A DNA stretch of 64,000 nt. Source: Bacillus coahuilensis m4-4. Lineage in GTDB: Bacteria; Bacillota; Bacilli; Bacillales; Bacillaceae_K. The stretch spans positions 62,001-126,000 of the forward strand of contig NZ_ABFU01000051.3 of the NCBI RefSeq assembly GCF_000171615.1, read 5' to 3'. Below are positions 18,437-27,845 of the stretch, one piece after another. Position numbers and translations under genes: made by a program. The stretch's first letter is position 1. Each line of letters starts with the position of its first letter. The notes under the pieces were generated by a model. The model saw only the letters and a list, made by a program, of their open reading frames with translations, had not been told where the DNA came from and ran no database searches.

Positions 18437-18972
18437 ATGACAGAAGAGCTATATCAGTCAGATGAGCATCAAGAGTCTAGCGAGCAGGTATCAGGTAAAG
18501 ACTCCGCTTCCCCCAACACCTCTGTTTCAATTTTTATGCATGCTGGATTTTGGGTTCGATTCTGGGCGTATCTGGTCGATCTTATTGTGGTTGGTAGCTT
18601 AAGTCGGCTCGTGCTATCACCTCTTTATGCTCTATTTGGGATGAATGTGTATGAAGCAGGAGTTTTTTCTCCCGTGCAATGGGCAGATACTGTGGTGTAT
18701 TTCTTGTATTTTGTCTTGATGACAAAGTATTTTAACCAGACCTTAGGGAAATGGTGTTTGGAATAAAAGTAGTCAGCAGTAAAGAAGGTGCATTATCATG
18801 GGGGCAAGTTTTATTTAGAGAACTAGTAGTTCGCTATATTTACAAAGCCTTTTTCTTCCTAAATCTACTGTATTTATGGGTAGCATTTCATTCTGAGAAA
18901 AAGGGCATTCATGATCTTGTCGGTGATACCGAGGTTATTCTTCAAAGAGAAGGGATCATAAAAACAATCTAA
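18437..18972 (+). CDS. yteJ: RDD family membrane protein YteJ (frameshifted in this sequence)
   Basis: An RDD-domain integral membrane protein of unknown function. It begins with a polar Ser/Glu-rich region, then FWVRFWAYLVDLIVVGSLSR, which carries the R...D...D pattern. The frame is lost at TTAGGGAAATGG (about 18746-18757). Adding one A gives NQTLGKMVFGIKVVSSKEG, the usual RDD C-terminal motif, and a 178-residue protein ending at 18972. It lies between sppA and ytfI as in B. subtilis, and in B. subtilis the sppA-yteJ pair is associated with lantibiotic resistance. Confidence 0.87.
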
Positions 18973-18977
18973 GAGGA

Positions 18978-19009
18978 AAAAAGTGCTCAATTATTGAGTG
19001 CTTTTTTTG
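18978..19009 (+). terminator. Intrinsic terminator of sppA-yteJ
   Basis: AGTGCTCAA and TTGAGTGCT pair with two G-U wobbles, followed by a 7-T tract. Confidence 0.78.
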
Positions 19010-19077
19010 TTATATCCATATTTACTAGATTAATTTTATTATTTTCTGACCAAAATGTAAGGGGAGGTGGTAGAGAG

Positions 19078-19776
19078 ATGAAATGGATAATCATAATACT
19101 ATTTGTGCTATTTGCTCTTATCCTCATTATTTTTCTAACAAAGTTAACGATTCGCCTCTCTTTCTATCATGGAAACGATAATGATGAATTAACGATTAAT
19201 TTCAAGGCGTGGGGTGGACTAGTTCGATATAAAATTGAAGTTCCCCTTATTCAAATAGACGAAGAATCAGCTTCAGTCATATTGGAAGAAAAGGTGAAGA
19301 AGCCGAAGGCCGGCAAGGAAGAAACAACGAAAGATGAAAAAAAGAAAATTACGCCAAAAGAGTTTCTTAATAGTCTATCTGATACAAAAGAGCTACTTAT
19401 TCATGTATACGGTCTTCACCGCATTATCCGTTCGTTTTTAAAGAAAGTGACAGTCAAAGACCTCTTATGGAATACGAAAATGGGGACAGGTGATGCTGCA
19501 TCTACAGGTATGGTGACCGGTGGAATTTGGACAGTCAAGAGCTCTATCGTTTCTTGGATTAGTCGTTCTATGAGATTGCAAGAGATGCCTTTAATTCACG
19601 TGGAACCATGCTTCCAGCAGAAAATTGTGGTGACCGAATTTCGTTGTATGATTCAGTTTCGAATAGGGAATGCTATTTTAGCAGGGGCAAAACTATTGAA
19701 GTATTGGCGCGGTGGCAAAGCGAAGTTTAAAACTAAACCACTATCAATGGTTTCAAGTGAAAACCATTCTACATAA
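19078..19776 (+). CDS. ytfI: DUF2953 protein YtfI
   Basis: A 232-residue DUF2953 protein of unknown biochemical role. One N-terminal transmembrane segment (KWIIIILFVLFALILIIFLT) is followed by a Lys/Glu-rich linker and a C-terminal domain with TVKDLLWNTKMGTGDAASTG, conserved in the family. ATG 19078 is chosen because GGGGAGGTGG lies just upstream; upstream in-frame starts lie in the previous terminator. It pairs with ytfJ 12 bp downstream, as in B. subtilis, where the pair is expressed during sporulation. Confidence 0.88.
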   Translation: MKWIIIILFVLFALILIIFLTKLTIRLSFYHGNDNDELTINFKAWGGLVRYKIEVPLIQIDEESASVILEEKVKKPKAGKEETTKDEKKKITPKEFLNSLSDTKELLIHVYGLHRIIRSFLKKVTVKDLLWNTKMGTGDAASTGMVTGGIWTVKSSIVSWISRSMRLQEMPLIHVEPCFQQKIVVTEFRCMIQFRIGNAILAGAKLLKYWRGGKAKFKTKPLSMVSSENHST

Positions 19777-19788
19777 GGAGGATTCGAC

Positions 19789-20265
19789 ATGTCTGATCAC
19801 CCAATTGAAGGCTTAATGACAACAGCAATGGAAAATTTAAAAGAAATGATTGATGTAAATACGATTATTGGTGATCCCGTAGAAACACCTGACGGAAGCG
19901 TGATTTTAACTGTATCTAAAGTCGGATTTGGATTTGCGGCGGGTGGAAGTGAATTTACTTTAGATAAAAAAGGAGACAAAGAAGGCGGACAGCAGAAGCA
20001 GCCATTCGGTGGAGGTTCTGGCGGAGGCGTATCCATCACTCCAATTGCGTTTCTTATCGTAGGTTCTCACGGTGTTAAGATGCTTCACTTAGATGAGAAT
20101 ACTCATTTGCTAGATAGAATTTTAGATCTTGCTCCTGGAGTGGTAGAGAAAATCCAAGGGATGCTAAAGAAGGATGAACAATCATCATCACAAGGTTCAA
20201 TGCATTCTAATTCATCAGGCAATCAACATAATTATAGTGGGCCAAAAGATGATCTTGATCTATAA
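19789..20265 (+). CDS. ytfJ: Spore protein YtfJ (GerW family)
   Basis: A 158-residue GerW-family protein. In B. subtilis GerW (YtfJ) is needed for a normal germination response to L-alanine. The core contains VILTVSKVGFGFAAGGSEF and VSITPIAFLIVGSHGVKML, with a Gly-rich linker (FGGGSGGG) between. The C-terminus is Ser/Asn-rich and probably disordered. The ATG follows ATAAGGAGGATTCGAC. It forms an operon with ytfI and is followed by a terminator. Confidence 0.92.
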   Translation: MSDHPIEGLMTTAMENLKEMIDVNTIIGDPVETPDGSVILTVSKVGFGFAAGGSEFTLDKKGDKEGGQQKQPFGGGSGGGVSITPIAFLIVGSHGVKMLHLDENTHLLDRILDLAPGVVEKIQGMLKKDEQSSSQGSMHSNSSGNQHNYSGPKDDLDL

Positions 20266-20270
20266 TGCTT

Positions 20271-20308
20271 CTAAAAGTGACGACGGAATAGTTGTCGCTT
20301 TTTCTTTT
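20271..20308 (+). terminator. Intrinsic terminator of ytfIJ
   Basis: AAAAGTGACGAC and GTTGTCGCTTTT arms with one wobble pair, then T-rich sequence. Confidence 0.8.
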
Positions 20309-20411
20309 TTGATAATGAAGTACCTTTAGATAACAGTGTTGATGCTTTGACATCTACTCTATAATCGGTACAATTAGGGAATGGAGAGACTTGAGAGAAG
20401 AGGAGTTACAT

Positions 20412-21401
20412 ATGAAAGATTTTACAGTAGAAGGTTTTTTTAACGTTTTAGATGAAACGGCGACGATTATAAAAGAAGAATTAGACATTACGTATCTTGA
20501 AGCTTTAGCAGAAACCGGAGAGAATATGTTTCAAGGTGAGGTGTTACAGGACGATCTTCATGACCTTGTAAAGAGAAAGTTATCTAAGCAGTATGAGTCG
20601 GTCCAGCTTTCCCTTACAGCAAAAGAAACGATTCGTAAATCCTATCAACTAGTCATCTTAAAAGGTATGAAGGAGAATGTACAACCAAATCATCAAATGA
20701 CCCCAGATTCAATAGGGTTATTGATGACCTTCTTACTAGAGAAGTTCCTTCATGAAAAGACAGAGTTAACCATATTAGATCCAACAGTGGGAACTGGAAA
20801 TTTACTTGTGACCATTATGAACAGGTTGCATGAGACCTTCTCATTAGGGTACGGCGTAGATGTAGACGATGTATTGATACGTCTCGCATACGTTTCCGCA
20901 AACTTGCTTGAGCAGCCTATTCAGTTATACAACCAGGATTCGTTAGAACCACTATTTGTAGACCCAGTAGATGTTGTGGTTAGTGACTTACCTGTTGGCT
21001 ATTATCCGAATGATGAGCGAGCAAAGTCGTTTGCGTTACAAGCGAATCAGGGACATTCCTATGCCCATCATTTATTAATTGAACAAAGTATAAATTATAC
21101 AAAACCCGGCGGTTATTTATTCTTCCTCATTCCTAATGGGTTATTTGAAAGTGAGTACGCTGCGGACTTGCGGTCTTACTTAAAAGACGAAGCGTATATC
21201 CAAGGTATTTTACAGCTTCCAACTAGTTTATTTAAAAATGAGAGAAATGCTAAAAGTATTTTAATCATTCAAAAGAAATCAGCTGACGTCAGGGCTCCTA
21301 AAGAGGTATTACTCGCTTCTTTGCCTAAAATGTCCGATATGAGAGCAATGGAAACTATTTTAAATAAGATTAATGAATGGATTAAAGAAAATAAGATGTA
21401 A
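20412..21401 (+). CDS. ytxK: Class I SAM-dependent methyltransferase YtxK
   Basis: Resembles the N6-adenine DNA methyltransferase M subunits: DPTVGTGNLLVTIMN (about residue 121) is the SAM-binding motif I and SDLPVGYYPN stands in the place of the catalytic NPPY motif. The changed catalytic motif (DLPV in place of NPPF/Y) makes DNA methylation uncertain. There is no restriction gene nearby, so this is not a restriction-modification system. The 329-residue protein starts at ATG 20412 after AGAGGAG. Its position before ackA matches B. subtilis ytxK. Confidence 0.88.
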   Translation: MKDFTVEGFFNVLDETATIIKEELDITYLEALAETGENMFQGEVLQDDLHDLVKRKLSKQYESVQLSLTAKETIRKSYQLVILKGMKENVQPNHQMTPDSIGLLMTFLLEKFLHEKTELTILDPTVGTGNLLVTIMNRLHETFSLGYGVDVDDVLIRLAYVSANLLEQPIQLYNQDSLEPLFVDPVDVVVSDLPVGYYPNDERAKSFALQANQGHSYAHHLLIEQSINYTKPGGYLFFLIPNGLFESEYAADLRSYLKDEAYIQGILQLPTSLFKNERNAKSILIIQKKSADVRAPKEVLLASLPKMSDMRAMETILNKINEWIKENKM

Positions 21402-21407
21402 GAAGGA

Positions 21408-21437
21408 CTATCCAACGTAAAGTTGGGTAGTTTTTTA
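21408..21437 (+). terminator. Intrinsic terminator of ytxK
   Basis: CTATCCAAC and GTTGGGTAG pair with one wobble, followed by six Ts. The rest of the gap to ackA (21438-21683) holds no evident gene. Confidence 0.8.
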
Positions 21438-21683
21438 ATGAAAGAATAATGAAAAAATGACCGTTTTAATTGTCTATAAAATCTGAATACACTTTCTTTT
21501 CCTATGTAACCGGTGTCATTCATGCCTATCATTGAAATTGAAAGAATGTAATGATTAAATGAAAAAATAAGAGATTATTCTTTGGCGCTTTTAACCCGCT
21601 GAGGATAATGTTCACTCGACTGAACATACTAAATTTTGTTGAAGTGTACTTACATACATTTTCTATATAAGGGAGCGAATTTC

Positions 21684-22874
21684 ATGTCAAAAGTTATTGC
21701 CATTAATGCAGGAAGTTCTTCTTTGAAATTTCAACTATTTGAAATGCCTGAAGAAACAGTCATTACAAAGGGAATTATTGAACGCATTGGTTTAAAAGAC
21801 TCAATCTTTACGATTTCTATTAATGGAGAAAAACAAAAAGAAGTAACAGACATTCCAGATCACGAAGTTGCAGTAAAAATGTTATTAGATAAATTAACGT
21901 CAACTGGAATTATTGCATCTTTAGATGAAATCAACGGGGTAGGACACCGAGTTGTACATGGCGGGGAAATCTTTAGTGATTCTGCCATTATTACAGAAGA
22001 TGTATTAGCAAAAATTGAAGAGCTATCTGATCTCGCTCCTCTACACAACCCAGCGAACATTACGGGAATTCGTGCATTCCAAGCAGCATTACCACATGTT
22101 GAAGCGGTAGCTGTATTTGACACGGCTTTCCATCAATCCATGCCTGAAAGCTCTTACTTATACAGCCTACCTTATGAATACTATGAGAAATTCGGTATTC
22201 GTAAGTATGGTTTCCACGGGACTTCTCATAAGTATGTGTCTGAGCGTGCTGCTGAGCTTTTAGGTCGTCCAATCGAGCAATTACGCCTACTTTCTTGTCA
22301 CTTAGGAAATGGTGCTAGTATTGCTGCTATTGAAGGTGGAAAATCAATTGATACATCAATGGGCTTCACTCCACTCGCTGGTGTCACTATGGGAACTCGT
22401 TCGGGTAACATCGACCCTGCCTTAATTCCATTTATTATGGAGAAAACAGGGAAAACAGCGGATGAAGTATTAGATGTCTTGAATAAAGAATCTGGAATGC
22501 TAGGGGTTTCTGGTTTTTCAAGTGACCTTCGTGACATCGAGCAAGCAACAGAAGAAGGAAATGAGCGTGCGGAACTAGCACTAGAAGTATTCGCAAACCG
22601 TATTCATAAGTACATTGGTTCTTATGCAGCTCGTATGTGCGGAGTTGATGCTATTATCTTTACTGCTGGTATTGGTGAAAACAGTGATGTAATCCGTGCT
22701 CGTGTTCTACAAGGTCTTGAGTTCATGGGAGTATACTGGGATCCTGCTCGCAATAAAGTACGCGGTGAGGAAACGTTCGTTAACTATCCTCATTCCCCAG
22801 TCAAAGTTATTGTCATTCCAACAGATGAAGAAGTAATGATTGCACGTGACGTTGTTCGCTTAGCGAATGGCTAA
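21684..22874 (+). CDS. ackA: Acetate kinase
   Basis: Interconverts acetyl phosphate plus ADP with acetate plus ATP, the overflow step of glycolysis. The 396-residue protein begins [20 protein letters not shown], the family signature. [29 protein letters not shown] and [10 protein letters not shown] follow. ATG 21684 is preceded by AAGGGAGCGAATTTC. It is monocistronic, with its own terminator. Acetate kinase of Bacillus is activated by CcpA, but I could not pick out a convincing cre site upstream. Confidence 0.97.
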   Translation: MSKVIAINAGSSSLKFQLFEMPEETVITKGIIERIGLKDSIFTISINGEKQKEVTDIPDHEVAVKMLLDKLTSTGIIASLDEINGVGHRVVHGGEIFSDSAIITEDVLAKIEELSDLAPLHNPANITGIRAFQAALPHVEAVAVFDTAFHQSMPESSYLYSLPYEYYEKFGIRKYGFHGTSHKYVSERAAELLGRPIEQLRLLSCHLGNGASIAAIEGGKSIDTSMGFTPLAGVTMGTRSGNIDPALIPFIMEKTGKTADEVLDVLNKESGMLGVSGFSSDLRDIEQATEEGNERAELALEVFANRIHKYIGSYAARMCGVDAIIFTAGIGENSDVIRARVLQGLEFMGVYWDPARNKVRGEETFVNYPHSPVKVIVIPTDEEVMIARDVVRLANG

Positions 22875-22881
22875 TTGCATT

Positions 22882-22917
22882 GAAAAGGACATTTCCCTGT
22901 GAAATGTCCTTTTTTTA
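22882..22917 (+). terminator. Intrinsic terminator of ackA
   Basis: AAAAGGACATTT and AAATGTCCTTTT form a 12-bp perfect stem with a T tract. Confidence 0.9.
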
Positions 22918-23040
22918 ATTTTGAGTAATGGCATTTGCATTCTTTATAGAAACGTTCAGTTTAAGTGTGATAACCATTGGGTTATTTACTGTTACGTGTG
23001 CTATACTGAGAGAAATTAGAGCATTTGGGGGGAGTAGGGT

Positions 23041-23886
23041 ATGAACTGGTCCGATCGAGAGCAAGCGCTTTTTGAAGAAGTGAAGGAATGGGAAGAACAG
23101 CTACTACATTATGAAACCAATGACCTTGAAACAACATATGATCGATTACTTGAAGAGTTGATGAACTCAGTGCCACAAGAATGGCAAGATAAGATGTTCC
23201 AACATATTGATGGATGGCTGTTTCATCTACATTCACTTCTTCAAGGTTCACAAATGCAGCACGATGCACGAGAGAGTATTTTATCTACAGCAAGAGCCTT
23301 TGATCCGAATGTTAAAACCATTAATGATTTATCCTATTTACCAGTAGATCAACTAAGATACATAGCAGAACAACATGCAGGGAGACATCGCCTCTATTCC
23401 TTTATACAGGGCGGAATCACGGGGACAGGAGGGAAATTTGTTCTTGGAGCGGATATCCCTACCATGGTAGTCTTAAATTTACGTAGCATTCAACTCATTT
23501 CTATGTCTTATGGATATGATGTTCAAACTCCATTTGAAATGATGATTTCATTAAAAGTGTTCCATGCCGCTACACTGCCAGCAAGATTAAGGCAATATGC
23601 GTGGGAAGATTTGATAGAAGACTTAACGTATCAGGATAACCGTTATTTCTATCATGGAGAAGAATCCTTAACAGATTACACATGGGCTGAAGGCCCTTTA
23701 AAGCAGGTGTTAAAGGGTATTATTATATCCATGTTCCGCAAGAAAAAACTTGGAGGCGTTCCGGTCATTAGCGTAGCTATTGGGGCAGGAGTCAACTACC
23801 AATTATCAAGAAGAGTCACAGACTTTGCAGAAAAATTTTATCAATATCGTTATTTAAATGATAAACAAGTGTTTAAAGAGGAATAA
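23041..23886 (+). CDS. EcsC family protein
   Basis: A 281-residue protein of the EcsC family, whose B. subtilis member is encoded with the EcsAB transporter. The N-terminal half is helical and acidic. The centre has the conserved glycine-rich piece GGITGTGGKFVLGADIPTMV, and the C-terminus has GVPVISVAIGAGVNYQLSRR. The biochemical role is unknown and no ABC transporter genes are adjacent. The ATG follows GGGGGGAGTAGGGT. It is monocistronic. Confidence 0.85.
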   Translation: MNWSDREQALFEEVKEWEEQLLHYETNDLETTYDRLLEELMNSVPQEWQDKMFQHIDGWLFHLHSLLQGSQMQHDARESILSTARAFDPNVKTINDLSYLPVDQLRYIAEQHAGRHRLYSFIQGGITGTGGKFVLGADIPTMVVLNLRSIQLISMSYGYDVQTPFEMMISLKVFHAATLPARLRQYAWEDLIEDLTYQDNRYFYHGEESLTDYTWAEGPLKQVLKGIIISMFRKKKLGGVPVISVAIGAGVNYQLSRRVTDFAEKFYQYRYLNDKQVFKEE

Positions 23887-23887
23887 T

Positions 23888-23918
23888 GGACATCGCCAAT
23901 GGCGATTGTTTTTTTTTA
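23888..23918 (+). terminator. Intrinsic terminator of the ecsC-like gene
   Basis: ATCGCC, AAT, GGCGAT followed by a run of nine Ts. Confidence 0.82.
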
Positions 23919-24019
23919 CACTAAAAAATAATTTAAAAATCAATAAAATTTTATTGTAAAACAATAAATGCATAGGTAGAATAAACGTATATTCTATTAG
24001 CTGGTGAGGTGTATTTTTA

Positions 24020-24499
24020 ATGAGAAAGGGATCAACGTTATTTTTAAGAGTGGTGATTTTTATTATTGGGGCTCCTATCCTAGCTCTATGTATTTGGCTT
24101 CCATGGCTATCACAAGAGGTTGTTGAGATTCATCCAGAATGGGCAAATTGGCAGGTTCTTGTACTATCAGGATTATACTTGACAGCTATCGCCTATTTTA
24201 CTGCTTTGTACCAAGCGCTAAAGCTTTTATCCCATATTGACCAGGATCTTGCCTTTTCTCACTTTGCAGTGAAAGCGCTCCGTGTTATTAAACTTTGTGC
24301 CGCCTTAATTGGACTGGTTTACGTTCTAGAATTTCCTTTCTTTTATACGTGGGGAGAAAAAGATGACGCCCCGGGCATTATTCTATTAGGGTTAGTGATT
24401 GTGTTTGCTTCTTTTGTTGTATCCGTTTTCGCAGCGGTTCTCCAAAAACTTTTATACGAGGCAATTGAAATAAAGACTGAAAATGATTTAACTGTTTGA
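24020..24499 (+). CDS. DUF2975 membrane protein (YoaS-like)
   Basis: A 159-residue integral membrane protein with four predicted transmembrane segments (about 8-28, 43-65, 85-110 and 120-145). The DUF2975 signature is seen in LSGLYLTAIAYFTALYQALK and LLSHIDQDLAFSHFAVKALR. Proteins of this family are nearly always encoded just before a short Xre-type regulator, as here. The start follows GGTGAGGTG. The role is unknown; the constant pairing suggests a membrane-bound sensor for the regulator. Confidence 0.87.
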   Translation: MRKGSTLFLRVVIFIIGAPILALCIWLPWLSQEVVEIHPEWANWQVLVLSGLYLTAIAYFTALYQALKLLSHIDQDLAFSHFAVKALRVIKLCAALIGLVYVLEFPFFYTWGEKDDAPGIILLGLVIVFASFVVSVFAAVLQKLLYEAIEIKTENDLTV

Positions 24500-24508
24500 G
24501 GTGAGATA

Positions 24509-24727
24509 ATGGCGATAATTATTCATATTGACGTGATGTTGGCCAAGCGAAAAATGAGTGTAACCGAATTATCGGAGAAAGTTGGGATCACTATGGCGAA
24601 TCTTTCCATTTTGAAAAATGGAAAAGCAAAAGCTATCAGGTTATCCACTCTTGATGCCATATGTAAGGCGTTAGAGTGTCAGCCAGGTGATATTTTGGAA
24701 TACAAAAAAGTTGATCCAGATGAATAA
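24509..24727 (+). CDS. Xre-family helix-turn-helix regulator (YozG-like)
   Basis: A 72-residue single-domain Cro/C1-type DNA-binding protein. The helix-turn-helix lies at about residues 11-40 (KMSVTELSEKVGITMANLSI), and LDAICKALECQPGDILEYK ends the domain in the form usual for the DUF2975-linked group. It starts 9 bp after the membrane protein, with GAGGTGAG as ribosome site, and its stop overlaps the start of the DUF817 gene. It probably represses its own operon. Confidence 0.9.
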   Translation: MAIIIHIDVMLAKRKMSVTELSEKVGITMANLSILKNGKAKAIRLSTLDAICKALECQPGDILEYKKVDPDE

Positions 24728-25527
24728 GCAAATGACGGTGATATCAGGTAGTTATCCTGTAATGAATCCACTGTTTCAACTCGTACGATTTGGTTATCAA
24801 CAAGCTCTTAGCTGTTTGTTCCCAGTAGTGATCTTTGCCTCATTAGCATTAACACAAGTAATCCCGCTCCCGTTCTTCTATCGGTACGATTGGCTGCTGT
24901 TTATTTGTCTCCTCATGCAGTGGTGGATGGTGAAATCAGGACGTGAGTCTTATGATGAATTAAAAGTGATTTCCTTATTTCATATTATTGGGTTAGCGCT
25001 TGAACTATTTAAGGTTCATATGGGGTCATGGTCGTATCCGGAAGAGGGGTTTTTAAAATTTTGGGTGTTCCGTTGTATAGTGGCTTTATGTATGCAAGTG
25101 TTGCGAGTTACCTTTGTCAGGCATGGAGAAGGCTACAAGTTCAATTAGTAAAATGGCCTTCAAATTGGCTCGTGGTGCCCCTTGCAGCAGCCATCTATTT
25201 CAATTTTTTTACGCATCATTATTGGATCGATATTCGTTGGTGGCTTCCATTTTGGTAATCGTCGTGTTTTGTAAATCGTGGGTAACGTACAAAATTGGGG
25301 ACTCCTTCTATCGTATGCCCATTGCACTATCATTTATATTGATCGGATTTTTTATATGGGTTGCTGAAAACATTGCGACATATCTTGGTGCATGGCAATA
25401 CCCAAATCAGACAGATGCTTGGAGTCTCGTTCACTTAGGGAAAGTTAGCTCTTGGCTTTTACTCGTCATTGTGAGTTTTTTAATTGTGGCAACCTTAAAA
25501 CAGGTGAAGGATGAAAGAGTTGGTTGA
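24720..25527 (+). CDS. DUF817 membrane protein YoaT-like (two frameshifts in this sequence)
   Basis: An integral membrane protein of the DUF817 family with about eight transmembrane segments and unknown function. Three overlapping frames make up one protein: MGSWSYPEEGFLKFW joins GVPLYSGFMYASV if one G is added in TTTTGGGTG (about 25062), and DIRWWLPF joins LVIVVFCKSWVTYK if one T is added in CCATTTTGG (about 25252). The repaired protein is 269 residues, and its NIATYLGAWQYPNQTDAWSL motif fits the family. The start overlaps the regulator stop, so the three genes are coupled. B. subtilis has the same trio elsewhere (yoaS-yozG-yoaT). Confidence 0.82.
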
Positions 25528-25535
25528 TATCATAA

Positions 25536-25567
25536 AAAAACGTCCTTGGATAAATCTAAGGACGTCT
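25536..25567. terminator. Bidirectional terminator
   Basis: ACGTCCTTGGA and TCTAAGGACGT arms lie between convergent genes. The A-run on the left becomes the U-tract for the minus-strand uspA gene. Confidence 0.78.
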
Positions 25568-25596
25568 CCTTATTTATTCTAATTTCATAAGGCTTC

Positions 25597-26049
25597 TTAA
25601 TCAAAATCTTTCTCCGTTCTTACAACGAGTACATCACAAGTTGAAGAACGAACAATATGTTCTGACACACTACCAATAAAGAATCGTTCTACTGCGTTTA
25701 ATCCAGTTGCCCCGCAAATGATCAAATCTGCCTCGACTTTTGATTTTGCATCTTTTGTAATTATTGCTTTGGGTGAACCGTAGTCAACCAGGACGTTCAC
25801 ACTTTTGACACCGGCAGCCTCAGCCTCTTTTTTGTACTGTTCTAGTAAATCTTTCGCATACTTTTCTGCTCGTTCACCAATTGTATAATCATACGCTTCA
25901 ATAGTAGCAAAACTTCGAGTGTCGATCACATGGATGAGATTAAGTGTAGCATGATTACGTTTGGACACTTCAATACTTTTCTTGAACGCCCACTCTGCTT
26001 CTTTTGAACCATCTACAGCAACTAAGATATTGTTGTAAGTTAAATTCAT
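25597..26049 (-). CDS. Universal stress protein, UspA family
   Basis: A 150-residue cytosolic protein with the Usp alpha/beta fold. NILVAVDGSKEAEWAFKKSI is at the N-terminus, and the ATP-binding motif G-2x-G-9x-G(S/T) appears as GATGLNAVERFFIGSVSEHI. ATP-binding Usps act in stress survival; the exact role is not known. ATG 26049 has GGGGGAG at proper distance, whereas the upstream ATG at 26055 is too close to that site. It is monocistronic and shares a terminator with the convergent DUF817 gene. Confidence 0.92.
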   Translation of the reverse strand: MNLTYNNILVAVDGSKEAEWAFKKSIEVSKRNHATLNLIHVIDTRSFATIEAYDYTIGERAEKYAKDLLEQYKKEAEAAGVKSVNVLVDYGSPKAIITKDAKSKVEADLIICGATGLNAVERFFIGSVSEHIVRSSTCDVLVVRTEKDFD

Positions 26050-26163
26050 TTTCATCTCCCCCTTACACTTATAGTTTACAATATTTTACCTGTTTTTTCT
26101 GTGTCTAAATGAAGAACAATAAAGGTGTACTTCATTTTTTCCCTTCAAAGGAGGGTGATAATC

Positions 26164-26314
26164 ATGGAAAAGAAAAAGAATTCAAAGAAAATTCACGTAT
26201 ATCGATGCCGCAGTAGAACAAGTTGCAGGGCAAATACAGAGTGCTTATACAAGTGGTGTAGTAGGACAACCGAATGCCAACTACGAACAAGAAGAAGCAG
26301 AAAAATACGAATAA
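26164..26314 (+). CDS. Small hydrophilic protein, 49 aa (frameshifted in this sequence)
   Basis: A short gene with a very strong ribosome site (AAAGGAGGGTGATAATC) and its own terminator. As given, the frame shifts after MEKKKNSKK. Removing one A from AAGAAAATTC (about 26187) gives 49 residues with KFTYIDAAVEQVAGQIQSAY and TSGVVGQPNANYEQEEAEKY. The helix-forming centre and Lys-rich start recall small spore or nucleoid-type proteins, but I do not recognise a family. Codon use and the clean, ungapped C-terminal frame support a real gene. Confidence 0.65.
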
Positions 26315-26320
26315 AAAAGG

Positions 26321-26353
26321 AAAGAACTGTCTTTTTACGAGACAGTTCTTTTA
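26321..26353. terminator. Bidirectional terminator
   Basis: AAAGAACTGTCT and AGACAGTTCTTT form a perfect 12-bp stem. It overlaps the 3' end of the convergent permease gene. Confidence 0.87.
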
Positions 26354-27672
26354 ACTATTTCTTCATGGTATCCAGACTGAGATTTGCTTTTTAAGCTTAA
26401 AATTATATACATCGCCCCAGAAAACAGAAACACAGCAAATCCAGGTGATGTAGATTCAGGTAATAAAAAATAGAGAGGTGTTGCAACTAGTACAGTTACC
26501 AATGCATCTTTGTTCCAATGATAATGACCATTTGCAAGAATTTCTAAATCTTTTTCCGATAAATGAAGCTGTTTTTTCCATACATAGTCTGAAATAATGA
26601 TAGCGGAAATTGGAATAATGAAGGCACCTAATCCACTAATAAACCATTTAGCTTCTTCAACGATTATTGGAAAAAGACTTAATGTAATACCTAAGATACC
26701 AAATACACTTGCACTCCCTATTCTTCCTAATGATGGAATAGCATTTAACAAACTATAGCCACCGGTATACGCATTGCTCAAATTAATCGAGATCATAGAG
26801 ACAAGGGCACACATTGAAATAAAAAACAACGGTATGGATGAATTGGTTAATTGACTGGCAGAAATAAATGGATTATTGCTTTGGTACAATGTCGCAGAAA
26901 AAGCAGCTAATACAGACGTCATAGTTAGACCAACAAAGTTTCCTACAAAAAGTCCAAAGGCACCATGCTTAGGTGATCTGCTATACCTAGTGATATCACT
27001 AGATGCGCTTACTCCTGACACATATTGAACAAAACCCAAACTAGCAAAGAATAGAAATGATGCGACTTGAAAGGATCCATTATCACCCACCAATGATTGT
27101 GAGCTTCCTTCTTGAATAAATAAGGCAAGCATCATGATTTGACCAATTAAAAGAAACGGCATAAACCATTTAGTCGCTCGTTTAACTGCATCAAATCCAA
27201 TGAGTGCTAACAATGCCATAATGACAGCAAGTGATACCGATACCATATAAAAGGGCAATCTTATTGAAAACGTCCTCTCCATTAGCATTAGAATGACATA
27301 GGTTCCTCCTATCGTTTGTACACTAAACCAATAGAGAGAAGTTAAAGAGCGAATTGGTGATGCAAAATATCGAGCAAATTTCGTTCCAATCATGGTCCGT
27401 ACTAAATATTGAGCAGGTAAGCCATGTCTAGCACCTGGAAGTGACATAATCGATACAAATACAAAGGCGAGAGCTGTACCTAATAAAATGCTTAAAATGG
27501 CCCAATGAAAGGGTAATCCTCCCTCTAATACCGCTAAGGCCGGTACTAGAAAGTTTCCTGCATTCACTGAAAAGGCCATTTGAATAATAGCATATTCTAA
27601 CCAATGCGTTTGTTTTTGTTCAGGAGGGACGGAATGAAGTCCAATCGTCTCAATCTTTAATCTTTCAACCAT
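26335..27672 (-). CDS. NCS1-family purine/cytosine permease-like transporter
   Basis: A 445-residue protein with about twelve transmembrane segments, of the nucleobase-cation-symport-1 group. WLEYAIIQMAFSVNAGNFLV at the N-terminus and SMLPGARHG-like text (SIMSLPGARHGLPAQYLVRT) match the family, as does ASSDITRYSRSPKHGAFG in the middle. It should import a purine, pyrimidine or related base with a cation; the exact substrate is not readable. There are no catabolic genes beside it. The ATG follows TTGGAAGGACTGAACAC. It diverges from ald. Confidence 0.83.
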   Translation of the reverse strand: MVERLKIETIGLHSVPPEQKQTHWLEYAIIQMAFSVNAGNFLVPALAVLEGGLPFHWAILSILLGTALAFVFVSIMSLPGARHGLPAQYLVRTMIGTKFARYFASPIRSLTSLYWFSVQTIGGTYVILMLMERTFSIRLPFYMVSVSLAVIMALLALIGFDAVKRATKWFMPFLLIGQIMMLALFIQEGSSQSLVGDNGSFQVASFLFFASLGFVQYVSGVSASSDITRYSRSPKHGAFGLFVGNFVGLTMTSVLAAFSATLYQSNNPFISASQLTNSSIPLFFISMCALVSMISINLSNAYTGGYSLLNAIPSLGRIGSASVFGILGITLSLFPIIVEEAKWFISGLGAFIIPISAIIISDYVWKKQLHLSEKDLEILANGHYHWNKDALVTVLVATPLYFLLPESTSPGFAVFLFSGAMYIILSLKSKSQSGYHEEIVKRTVS

Positions 27673-27845
27673 GTGTTCAGTCCTTCCAAAATAGTCTCTT
27701 TCTTATTGTAATGACTGTAGAAAAAAAATACGAATAAAATAAAGCTATTTTATATACTTTTTGTTACAATGAAAGAGCTTACATGAATTATTATTGAAAG
27801 TATGCAAAAGTATTCAATTATTAAGAGGAAGTTGGAGGTATTGCT

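Noticed and set aside
20412-21401. ytxK as the methylase of a restriction-modification or BREX-like defence system
   Set aside because: No restriction, specificity or other defence genes nearby, the catalytic motif is altered, and the gene is core in Bacillus.
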